The notes: generated from the sequence alone by a model not told the origin. DNA of 5,755 nt from an uncultured Ktedonobacteraceae bacterium (GCA_955652655.1 CATPCK010000085.1:1-5755); one strand, 5' to 3'. Positions 1-5,627 are shown, counted from the first letter of the stretch. Program-made: numbers and translations.

Positions 1-27
1 AACATGCACATGGCGTTAACTAATTAT

Positions 28-744
28 TTAGCGTTCTGATACAGGCTCAGTTGTTGCCGGACGGACGAGGACAGCTTGCGTCACCGCATCACCAACGGCA
101 TAGGTCTGAGCTCCGACGCGTACCGTGTAGACCCCGCCATAGGGTGCGACTGCCTCCACCTGTATCAGGGCTCCGGGAATGAGTCCCAGAGAGGCCAGAT
201 AGCGCAGCAGGTCAGGTTTTTCATCACTCACCCGTTGCACGATAACCTGTTGCCCTGGTAATACCGTCGAGAGCGGCTGACTACTTGGAACGACGACCCC
301 GCCTACATTGTCGGGGATGGGATCACCGTGAGGATCTTCACCTGGGTGCCCCAGCAGTGTATCCACACGATCCACAAACGCGTCCGAAATGGCATGCTCG
401 ACCTGTTCCGCCTCCGCATCGACCTCCTCTAAGGGAAAACCCATAACGCGGACGAGGAAGAGTTCCAGCAAGCGATGACGGCGAACGAGCTCAGTAGCCA
501 TTGCCTGGCCTGTTTCGGTCAGCTCAACGCCATGATAGGGGGTATAACGAACGTATCCGCGATCAGCCAACCACTTGAAGAGTTGCGTGACGGTGGCGTC
601 GCTGAGTTGCCCTGTCGGTTCCAGGGATTGCAAACGTTCCTTCATAACAGAAGTGGTAATGGACTCGCCACGCTCGCGCAGTTTGTAACAGAGCTTCAAG
701 CAGTCAATGGCGCGAATCGGCAAGGTACGGAGTTCAGGTGACAT
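28..744 (-). CDS. DtxR/MntR-family metal-dependent transcriptional repressor with FeoA-like C-terminal domain
   Basis: A 238-residue cytoplasmic DNA-binding protein. Residues ~12-80 form the winged helix-turn-helix (recognition region around SDATVTQLFKWLADRG), ~85-145 the metal-binding dimerisation domain, and ~152-230 an FeoA/SH3-like domain (LSTVLPGQQV, LLRYLASLGLIPG, PYGGVYTVRVG). Aligning by eye with Bacillus MntR and Corynebacterium DtxR, D14, H90, E94, E113, E116 and H117 fall on metal-ligand positions. D14 and E113 match the MntR choices (Asp8, Glu99) rather than DtxR Met10 and Cys102, so manganese is the likelier co-repressor. The position of MntR Glu11 is Lys17, so the site is not a perfect copy. 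The start at 744 follows a GAGG-type ribosome site about 8 bases upstream. The gene is monocistronic here. Its promoter region carries two palindromes, consistent with autoregulation. The target genes are not in view; manganese or iron transport genes are expected from family knowledge. Confidence 0.93.
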   Translation of the reverse strand: MSPELRTLPIRAIDCLKLCYKLRERGESITTSVMKERLQSLEPTGQLSDATVTQLFKWLADRGYVRYTPYHGVELTETGQAMATELVRRHRLLELFLVRVMGFPLEEVDAEAEQVEHAISDAFVDRVDTLLGHPGEDPHGDPIPDNVGGVVVPSSQPLSTVLPGQQVIVQRVSDEKPDLLRYLASLGLIPGALIQVEAVAPYGGVYTVRVGAQTYAVGDAVTQAVLVRPATTEPVSER

Positions 745-782
745 TACATGACCTCATCTATTTTCAAAAGCTGCAAAAGCTT

Positions 783-800
783 TTTTTAGATTTCTAAAAA
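783..800. promoter_or_regulatory. Candidate operator 2, perfect palindrome at the transcription start
   Basis: TTTTTAGA, two T bases, then TCTAAAAA: perfect 8-bp arms. It covers the predicted transcription start (~795) of the DtxR-type gene and lies directly beside the promoter-core palindrome. This is a position where a bound repressor would block initiation. The arms are AT-rich, so a chance match is possible. Confidence 0.35.
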
Positions 801-801
801 G

Positions 802-831
802 ATATTACCAAAATTGATAATAAATCGTCAA
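802..831 (-). promoter_or_regulatory. Sigma-70-type promoter of the DtxR/MntR-family gene
   Basis: On the minus strand TTGACG (831-826) is followed by an 18-base spacer and TAATAT (807-802). Both hexamers are near consensus. Transcription would start near position 795, about 50 bases ahead of the ATG at 744. Confidence 0.6.
804..821. promoter_or_regulatory. Candidate operator 1, palindrome in the promoter core
   Basis: An imperfect palindrome, ATTAcCAA / TTGaTAAT around a central AA, with seven of eight arm positions matching. It overlaps the -10 box and spacer of the promoter of the DtxR-type gene. Its length (18 bp), AT-richness and position suit a DtxR/MntR-family site, but the bases are not the known MntR or DtxR consensus. 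Confidence 0.4.
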
Positions 832-833
832 GA

Positions 834-860
834 GGGCGACCACAAGGGTCGCCCCTACAA
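834..860. repeat. REP-like hairpin element ending in GCCCCTAC
   Basis: GGGCGACC (834-841) and GGTCGCCC (847-854) pair perfectly around the loop ACAAG, followed by CTACAA. I recall GTAGGGGCGACC-type intergenic repeats as common in several bacterial phyla including Chloroflexota. That is memory, not a search. It lies between divergently transcribed genes, so it is not placed as a terminator, and there is no T-run. Confidence 0.6.
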
Positions 861-899
861 TGGACGATGGGCCTGAGCAGCGGCTTTGTAGCATTGCAA

Positions 900-914
900 G
901 GGCGATCCTTGTGG
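900..914. repeat. Decayed inverted partial copy of the hairpin element at 834-854
   Basis: GGGCGATCCTTGTGG matches the reverse complement of the hairpin at 834-854 at 14 of 15 positions, then diverges completely. It is best read as a truncated relic of the same repeat in the opposite orientation about 50 bp away. It no longer has the second arm. Confidence 0.5.
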
Positions 915-975
915 ATGATATTTTTATGTCCATTTCCTCTTTCTGCATTCACGTAATGTTTATCTGATCAAAATA

Positions 976-990
976 TGACAATAGATGTCA
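976..990. promoter_or_regulatory. Candidate operator TGACA-N5-TGTCA upstream of the LLM gene
   Basis: Perfect 5-bp inverted arms, TGACA (976-980) and TGTCA (986-990), with five bases between. The site lies 13 bp upstream of the TATACT box, where a -35-bound regulator would sit. The spacing is typical of small dimeric regulators, but no regulator is identified. Confidence 0.3.
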
Positions 991-1002
991 AGTAGTGGCA
1001 TG

Positions 1003-1008
1003 TATACT
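1003..1008 (+). promoter_or_regulatory. Possible -10 box (TATACT) of the LLM oxidoreductase gene
   Basis: TATACT is five of six to TATAAT and would place transcription start near 1015, giving a leader of about 40 bases. No good -35 box stands 16-18 bases upstream, so an activator may be needed. It overlaps a small palindrome TACTT-A-AAGTA (1005-1015). Confidence 0.3.
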
Positions 1009-1054
1009 TAAAGTACTGAATCGGATGATACATTGTTTACCAACGGAGGTATAT

Positions 1055-1906
1055 ATGCAGTATGGTTTTGTTTTTCCGAATGGTGATGTGCACTCAATTG
1101 CTGAAATGGCCGCTGAGGCGGAGGAGGCGGGATGGGATGGTGTTTTTATCCCTGATTGCATTTACATAGATAGCGAAAGCGATCACAAAATGCCGGGATT
1201 TGATCCATGGATTGTGCTGGCGGCAATGGCTATGCGTACCAAGCGCGTGCGTATTGGCACAATGCTGACGGCGCCCTCGCGGCGACGTCCCTGGAAGTTG
1301 GCGCGAGAGACGGCGACACTGGACCAGCTTTCTAATGGTCGGCTTGTCCTCCCGGTCGGGCTAGGCGCACTTGACGACGCGGGGTTTACGAGGGTAGGAG
1401 AGGTGATTGACCGCAAGACGAGGGCGCAGATGCTTGATGAGAGCCTGGAGATACTGGCCGGGTTATGGAGCGGACAGACATTCAGCTTCAAAGGCGAACA
1501 TTACAGCGTGAAAAATTTGACTTTCTTGCCGCCGCCTGTCCAGTCACCTAGAATCCCTATCTGGGTGGTTGGCGCGTGGCCGAGAATGAAATCGATGCGA
1601 CGTGTCCTGCGCTGGGATGGTTTGCTACCAAATATGTTGAATGCCGATGGATCAATCGCCGAGATCACCCCTGCTGATTTACGGGATATGAAGCGATTTA
1701 TCGATGAACAGCGCACGGAGACGACGCCATTCGATATTATATGGGAGGGGAGGACGCCCGGAGAGGACCGGGAGAAAGCAGCAGCAATAGTGAGGCCGTG
1801 GGCGGAGGAGGGCGCTACCTGGTGGATGGAGGCCATGTGGACTGCGCCCAATGGGCCAGACGATGTACGCAAACGTGTCAGGCAGGGACCTCCACGTATC
1901 GTTTGA
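1055..1906 (+). CDS. LLM-class (luciferase-like) flavin/F420-dependent oxidoreductase
   Basis: A 283-residue cytoplasmic TIM-barrel enzyme of the bacterial luciferase-like family, using FMN or coenzyme F420. Substrate unknown. Family signatures: the first strand/helix (residues 1-32, MQYGFVFPNG then AEEAGWDGVF), the R-V-R-I-G-T strand near 64-69, the conserved block RPWKLARETATLDQLSNGR (78-96) followed by a Gly-rich VGLGA turn, the helix DESLEILAGLWSG (128-140), FKGEHY (145-150) and the P-R-I-P-I-W-V-G-type strand (165-173). Length is near the lower end of the family, and the C-terminal third is short. ATG 1055 is chosen because GGAGG (1045-1049) stands five bases upstream and the protein then starts directly on the first beta strand. 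The longer frame from 995 adds 20 unfamily-like residues, and its ATG would lie upstream of the possible -10 box. It appears to be a single-gene unit with REP-like DNA on both sides. Confidence 0.9.
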   Translation: MQYGFVFPNGDVHSIAEMAAEAEEAGWDGVFIPDCIYIDSESDHKMPGFDPWIVLAAMAMRTKRVRIGTMLTAPSRRRPWKLARETATLDQLSNGRLVLPVGLGALDDAGFTRVGEVIDRKTRAQMLDESLEILAGLWSGQTFSFKGEHYSVKNLTFLPPPVQSPRIPIWVVGAWPRMKSMRRVLRWDGLLPNMLNADGSIAEITPADLRDMKRFIDEQRTETTPFDIIWEGRTPGEDREKAAAIVRPWAEEGATWWMEAMWTAPNGPDDVRKRVRQGPPRIV

Positions 1907-1947
1907 TCAACACCTGCGATGGTGTAAGACGAAACCTCGCCATGGAT

Positions 1948-2002
1948 GGTTTACGTGGGGGGGCCGATCAATCGGCTGTGGGCGCGGTAAACCGGCCCCT
2001 AC
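1948..2002. repeat. REP-like nested inverted-repeat element ending in GCCCCTAC
   Basis: Three nested perfect inverted pairs: GGTTTAC (1948-1954) with GTAAACC (1987-1993); GGGGCCG (1960-1966) with CGGCCCC (1993-1999); and GCCGAT-CA-ATCGGC (1963-1976). The first two share base 1993 and the second and third overlap, so the pairings are partly alternative. A run of seven G lies at 1957-1963. Its right end shares GCCCCTAC (1995-2002) with the element at 834-860 in the same orientation, so I group them as one repeat family. Confidence 0.55.
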
Positions 2003-2126
2003 GGATGACCGGATGTTGTTGTGTTGCCTAGCAAGACTTGCACCCCAATTATTTTGGACGAGCAAACACAAAAGACTAGGTTCACTCCTACAAAAACACA
2101 AGAAGAAATACCTTCAAGCTCTATCC

Positions 2127-2187
2127 TGTTCAAGTAAACTTCCTCATAGGAGGCTTGATCAACCTCCTATGAACTGGCTTTTGAACA
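2127..2187. repeat. Composite inverted repeat / leader hairpin upstream of speD
   Basis: The core arms TCATAGGAGG (2144-2153) and CCTCCTATGA (2163-2172) are perfect 10-bp complements around nine bases that contain the palindrome TTGATCAA (2155-2162). Outer arms TGTTCAA (2127-2133) and TTGAACA (2181-2187) pair around nearly the same centre. In RNA this is a strong hairpin ending 34 bases before the speD ATG. There is no T-run, so it is not an intrinsic terminator. The left arm contains a full Shine-Dalgarno-like AGGAGG. It could be a cis-regulatory leader, a DNA operator or a mobile-repeat relic. Confidence 0.7.
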
Positions 2188-2221
2188 AGCGTGAGAGATC
2201 ACGGACGGGAAGGTATATTCA

Positions 2222-2641
2222 ATGTTACATGTCATGCTCGACCTCTATGGATGCAACGCCAAACTTCTGGCAAATGAAGCGTTACTACGACAAGTGCTGG
2301 ATGAATATCCCAACCGTATCGGTATGGAAAAAGCAAGCCCGGTCGAACTGCGTGATATTAAAACGAGCAATCCCCTGGATGATGGCTTTTCTGGCTTTGT
2401 GATCATCGCCACGAGTCACGTGAGCCTGCATGCCTGGCCCCCCTACGGCATGGTCAATATCGACATTTTCTCTTGCGAGGATTTCGATGTGCATGAAACT
2501 GTCAACTTTGCGCAAATGATGTTTCAAACGGACGATATCGAGGTACAGGCAGTTGAACGCGCGCTGCGTTCTCCTCGTTTACCATCGAAAAGGCATGGCA
2601 GAGATACTATGGCAGGATACCCTAGAGGACGGTGTGCATGA
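2222..2641 (+). CDS. speD: SpeD-family pyruvoyl-dependent decarboxylase (S-adenosylmethionine decarboxylase proenzyme or derived amino acid decarboxylase)
   Basis: A 139-residue cytoplasmic proenzyme of the small bacterial/archaeal SpeD type, which self-cleaves before a serine to make a beta chain and a pyruvoyl-bearing alpha chain. AdoMet decarboxylation supplies aminopropyl groups for spermidine. By eye alignment with Thermotoga SpeD: S57 (Ser55, processing), S65 (Ser63, becomes pyruvoyl), H70 (His68) and C85 (Cys83), with spacings exactly kept. The N-terminus HVMLDLYGC matches the family's first strand. Two usual residues differ: T64 replaces the Glu before the cleavage serine, and the WPEYG motif reads WPPYG (72-76). 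The substrate is therefore less certain than the family. ATG 2222 has a GGGAAGG ribosome site (2207-2213), and an in-frame stop at 2192 blocks longer starts. It overlaps the EamA gene start by four bases (ATGA), implying translational coupling. No spermidine synthase is in view. Confidence 0.88.
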   Translation: MLHVMLDLYGCNAKLLANEALLRQVLDEYPNRIGMEKASPVELRDIKTSNPLDDGFSGFVIIATSHVSLHAWPPYGMVNIDIFSCEDFDVHETVNFAQMMFQTDDIEVQAVERALRSPRLPSKRHGRDTMAGYPRGRCA

Positions 2642-3981
2642 AAGTCAAAATAGTGCCTTGTCTGTTCTTTCTGCTCAATACATTCCTTTTCGCGACGTAT
2701 TATTCTGTCTCAAAAGAAGCGCTCGGGCGCATCTAGCCAATCATTTTCTCTTTTTTTGAGATGGTTACGCTGCTGCCAGCAGGAATCTGTATCCTTATCC
2801 TGACGCGAAAAGACGTGAGCAAGGCGCTGGTAAAGCGGGGTGTATTGATCGGAAGCTTGTTGTGCCTGGCCCTATTTACTATTGCGATAGCGCTGAAATA
2901 TAGCAGCGCCACGAGTACCGCTTTTTTCCCTTCTTTAAACGGCCTGCTGGCGGCGCTTATTGCCTGGCTCTTTTTCCGTCAACCTATCGGCAAAGTCACC
3001 TGGTTCGCCGGCTCGATCTCAGTAATCGGAACCGTGCTGCTCATTAGTAACTCATCGATGGGTGGTTTGAGGGGCATGTCTATTGCTTTTCTGGGAGGGC
3101 TGTTTTTTACCTGTTACGTGTTCCTGGCTGATCATCAACAGCAGGAAGACAATGCACCGTGGCCTCTCTTTGGAATAGAGCTTGTCACCATGGCAGGCTG
3201 GTCCATGCTCATCGCCTTATTGTTCGGCGATTGGCAGTCGTTCCATCCCTCCTTTCCAAAGGATATCTGGGTGATACTCTATGTAGCAGGAGCGACGACA
3301 TTCCTGCCCACCTTGATTACGGTGTTGATGCAAAAATATGTTTCTCCGGTCACCGTTTCCTTTATCTACATTCTTGAACCGATCCTGGGAGCGATCGTTG
3401 CGAACATGTACTTGCATGAAATGCTGCCAATTCAGGGCTATCTCGGAGGGGGCCTGGTGGTTGTAGGAACGATCATTCATACGTGGGGCGTGTCGTGGCG
3501 TTCGTCAAAGGGGCGCTCTTTCGAGAGTGCGTTTACGTTGATAGATCAGCGTATCCATCGCTCTTTCATCAGCCTGGTGAGTTATCCTCTGCTTTTGCTC
3601 GGTATCAGTTTTGTGCTCCTCTACCGGTTTGGCGGCTTTCCACCAGCTGCCTGGTTTGAATTGTATCGAATCTGGCCAAACCTCTCCACCCTTTTACAAC
3701 AAGGAAACAGCACATTTGTGGTTCTGCTGTTTGTTCAGGCCATTTGCTGGTTTATTGCCTGGGTGACATTCGGTACAATGGTGATTTTGACAATCTACCA
3801 TATCGTATCCAGCGCGATCTCTCGCAAGGAGAAACCTAGAGCACAACAGTTTCCACAGCATCCCGGCGCTTCGTTAAGCGCTCCTTCTTCCATGCGCGTG
3901 GGGAAAAAGAGAGAAAGCATCAACGCGACAACACAGAGCAAGAGCTCGACACTTTCTCTCCTGGACGAATTAGTCTCTTAG
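2638..3981 (+). CDS. EamA/DMT-family transporter with C-terminal extension; frame interrupted by TAG at codon 33 (possible pseudogene)
   Basis: An inner-membrane drug/metabolite-type transporter. From ATG 2638 (GAGG at 2625-2628 upstream; overlaps the speD stop) the frame reads MKVKIVPCLFFLLNTFLFAT, a first membrane helix, then SVSKEALGRI, a TAG, and PIIFSFFEMV. This is the normal EamA helix 1/helix 2 pattern with a stop in its middle. After the TAG the frame is open for 406 codons from ATG 2761. That start has no Shine-Dalgarno and would lose helix 1 and part of helix 2. Numbering from 2761, the EamA repeats end with ATSTAFFPSLNGLLAALIAWLF (50-71) and SPVTVSFIYILEPILGAIVA (195-214). Residues ~250-406 are an unusual tail with two more hydrophobic helices (~269-288, ~318-348) and a polar Ser-rich end; typical members are ~300 residues. 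Substrate unknown; an amine or amino acid is inferred from coupling to speD. Confidence 0.85.
2734..2736 (+). other. In-frame amber codon (TAG) inside the EamA transporter frame
   Basis: Codon 33 of the frame that begins at 2638. Clear EamA-like protein sequence lies on both sides in the same frame, so this is a nonsense change rather than a frameshift. A single C-to-T change from CAG (Gln) would explain it, among other single-base routes. It could be a real inactivating mutation, a base-call error or a read-through site. Confidence 0.85.
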
Positions 3982-5627
3982 AGAAACCTGTCTTCATCCC
4001 TCTGCTTTTCAACTTGTTTGGGCTGATTTGTTTGCGTGGGAACGGTCAAAGGCTTTCGCGGGGTGTTTGACGCTGCCTGGGACGTTCCTCCCGATTGCGA
4101 CGAATATAGATGCGTCACCGGACGCGGTGTGACCGGCTGACTTAATGGCTGGTGCGTCAATGGTTGAGTAACGGGGTGGAGACCTGCCGAGAGCATATCT
4201 ATACGCATCGAGCGCAAGAGACGGTGAATCTCTATAAGCTCCCTACAAGAATCTGGAATGACGAGCCGCTCACCCTTCCAATGATTATCGAGAGCATTAC
4301 ACAAATCGCCGAGGGCAGTCACCAAATGCTGAGCGTGGACGCTTGTCTGCCATAATCGTATTAAACGTTCCGCCATGAGATTCAGGCTGGCCGCGAGGGG
4401 TAGCAAGGCGCCGCTGGTCAAACGAGCTCGGGCACGCACATTGCCATTGGCCAGATTTGCCTGTACATCTTTGAGGTGTTCGATGCCGTGCTCTAATTCA
4501 GCATTATGGATGGCCATAATGCGCGATTGCTCTTCGATGCGCTGATTTGCCACCTGCAGGTCTTCGAGAGCTTCTGCTTGCTGCCTCGTTAAGCGCGCAT
4601 TATCGAGCAAGGTTAACACCTGTCGTACTACCACCAGACCCACGACACCTAACGTTGCAAGAAGAAGCACTGGCCGGATTGCCAGTTGATTGCTATCAGA
4701 AGAGAGCACATTGAGCGACAGGACAAAAAACAGGAAGGATAACAGCAGATAAGGCATATATTGAGGAAGGCCAAAACTGACTTGTTCGGCTTGATCTCTA
4801 ACACGCTGTTCAATAACTTCTTTAGGCGTCACCGGCAGGTAACGACGCAAAAAGGCTGCAACGCCAATCGTCATCATGCCAAACGGCCAGCCCAGGTCAA
4901 TCCACGTCGCCTCCACATAGGTACCCGCATTTTGTTGGATATTGAAGAGGAAGTCGGAGAAGACGAAGAAGCATAAACCCAGCCCGATGACAAGGAGACT
5001 GACACGGCGAGCTGTAGCCTGATACGCTCGTCCCTGGCCACGCAGTAGCAGGAACATGACACAGCTGAGCAGCGCTGTATCTGCGATGGGATAATAGAGA
5101 CCCAGGAACTTGGCAACATTAGCTTCGCCGGGAGCCTGAGCTAAAGAGCCCAACAGCAAATACCAGGCAATGGCGAGAATAGATCCCATGGAGATCAGGC
5201 TATCCAGCAGTATTAAGAGTCGTCTGCGTCCTGCACCGGAGGGCGGCTGCAACAACAGGCCTGCGAAAACCAGGAGAGGAAAGCTGAAATAGCCAATATC
5301 CGCCATCGATGGAAACGGAGTCTGCCCAATAGACATGTAGTAACGCCAGATGCAATCCCCAAATCCCCACATAATGACACCGAATCCGATGAGTGTCCAG
5401 GCTAAGCGTTCATTCCTTAGCCAGGGTTCGGTAGCTTCTTTTCTTTGTGTAGGAAGGATAGCGCTGATGAGAGCCAGGAATCCTCCAATGAAGGCACCAA
5501 TTAAAGGAGAAAACTGCCCTACGCGCAAGGCAATTGTGCTGCCTCCAATGTGGAAAACCACAATGATCAGCATAAATATGCCTATCCAGGCCACTGACCT
5601 TACGCCAAAACGAGCTGTTGAATTCAT
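3978..5627 (-). CDS. Ten-helix membrane sensor-like protein with coiled coil and HAMP-like segment, no recognised output domain
   Basis: A 549-residue protein whose function I do not recognise. Predicted membrane helices by hydrophobicity: ~13-34, 39-59, 76-94, 111-127, 136-160, 172-196, 208-228, 245-262, 290-309 and 317-336. The stretch WRYYMSIGQTPFPSMADIGY (94-113) resembles the loop of membrane sensor modules that precede GGDEF/EAL or kinase domains. Residues ~340-385 look coiled-coil (RQQAEALEDL, RIEEQSRI). Residues ~383-425 look HAMP-like (LANGNVRARA, then LPLAASLNLMAERL). Residues ~426-480 are a further helical region, and 484-549 a low-complexity Pro/Thr/Gln/Ser tail with P-V/L-T/S repeats. 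No His-kinase, ATPase, GGDEF or EAL motif is visible. ATG 5627 has AGGAG seven bases upstream (5635-5639). Its stop overlaps the stop of the convergent transporter gene. A role in signalling through a partner protein is inference. Confidence 0.85.
   Translation of the reverse strand: MNSTARFGVRSVAWIGIFMLIIVVFHIGGSTIALRVGQFSPLIGAFIGGFLALISAILPTQRKEATEPWLRNERLAWTLIGFGVIMWGFGDCIWRYYMSIGQTPFPSMADIGYFSFPLLVFAGLLLQPPSGAGRRRLLILLDSLISMGSILAIAWYLLLGSLAQAPGEANVAKFLGLYYPIADTALLSCVMFLLLRGQGRAYQATARRVSLLVIGLGLCFFVFSDFLFNIQQNAGTYVEATWIDLGWPFGMMTIGVAAFLRRYLPVTPKEVIEQRVRDQAEQVSFGLPQYMPYLLLSFLFFVLSLNVLSSDSNQLAIRPVLLLATLGVVGLVVVRQVLTLLDNARLTRQQAEALEDLQVANQRIEEQSRIMAIHNAELEHGIEHLKDVQANLANGNVRARARLTSGALLPLAASLNLMAERLIRLWQTSVHAQHLVTALGDLCNALDNHWKGERLVIPDSCRELIEIHRLLRSMRIDMLSAGLHPVTQPLTHQPLSQPVTPRPVTHLYSSQSGGTSQAASNTPRKPLTVPTQTNQPKQVEKQRDEDRFL

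Larger units (their letters stand above)
745..1054. other. Divergent intergenic region between the DtxR-type gene and the LLM oxidoreductase gene
   Basis: No coding sequence is supported here. The left third carries the minus-strand promoter and its two palindromes. The middle carries the REP-like hairpin and its relic. The right end has TGACA-N5-TGTCA and a TATACT -10-like box ahead of the oxidoreductase gene. The stretch 862-892 and the T-rich stretch 917-960 show nothing I can name. Confidence 0.6.
1907..2221. other. Intergenic region and probable leader ahead of speD
   Basis: No coding sequence is supported. It holds a weak 5-bp hairpin just after the LLM stop (ACACC 1910-1914 / GGTGT 1921-1925, no T-run), the nested REP-like element (1948-2002), an A-rich stretch (2066-2110) and the 61-bp composite inverted repeat (2127-2187). 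I find no convincing promoter for speD. One probably lies between 2003 and 2127. Confidence 0.5.

Noticed and set aside
894..922. Plus-strand promoter-like pair TTGCAA-N17-GATATT
   Set aside because: Each hexamer matches only four of six, it overlaps the decayed repeat, and it would give a leader of over 120 bases for the LLM gene.
995..1054. Upstream extension of the LLM oxidoreductase frame (20 more residues from ATG 995)
   Set aside because: The added residues do not look like the family, there is no ribosome site at 995 or 1025, and GGAGG stands correctly before ATG 1055.
1183..1872. Two minus-strand frames (1183-1491 and 1501-1872) antisense to the LLM gene
   Set aside because: Ser/Arg-rich shadow translations of a well-supported gene, without ribosome sites or recognisable motifs.
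1851..2402. Long plus-strand frame across the LLM end, the intergenic region and the first part of speD
   Set aside because: It runs through the REP-like element and overlaps two well-supported genes in other frames. The protein is rich in Trp, Cys and basic residues with no family look. Only its short internal ATG at 2169 is mentioned, as part of the leader.
2595..2759. Plus-strand frame MAEILWQDTLEDGVHE..., considered as the start of a spermidine synthase remnant
   Set aside because: The same bases clearly encode the first EamA helix in another frame. The peptide has no firm synthase motif, and the frame ends at 2759.
2761..2763. ATG 2761 as the true start of the EamA transporter
   Set aside because: No Shine-Dalgarno is present (only T-rich sequence), helix 1 would be missing, and matching family sequence continues upstream in frame to ATG 2638, interrupted only by the TAG.
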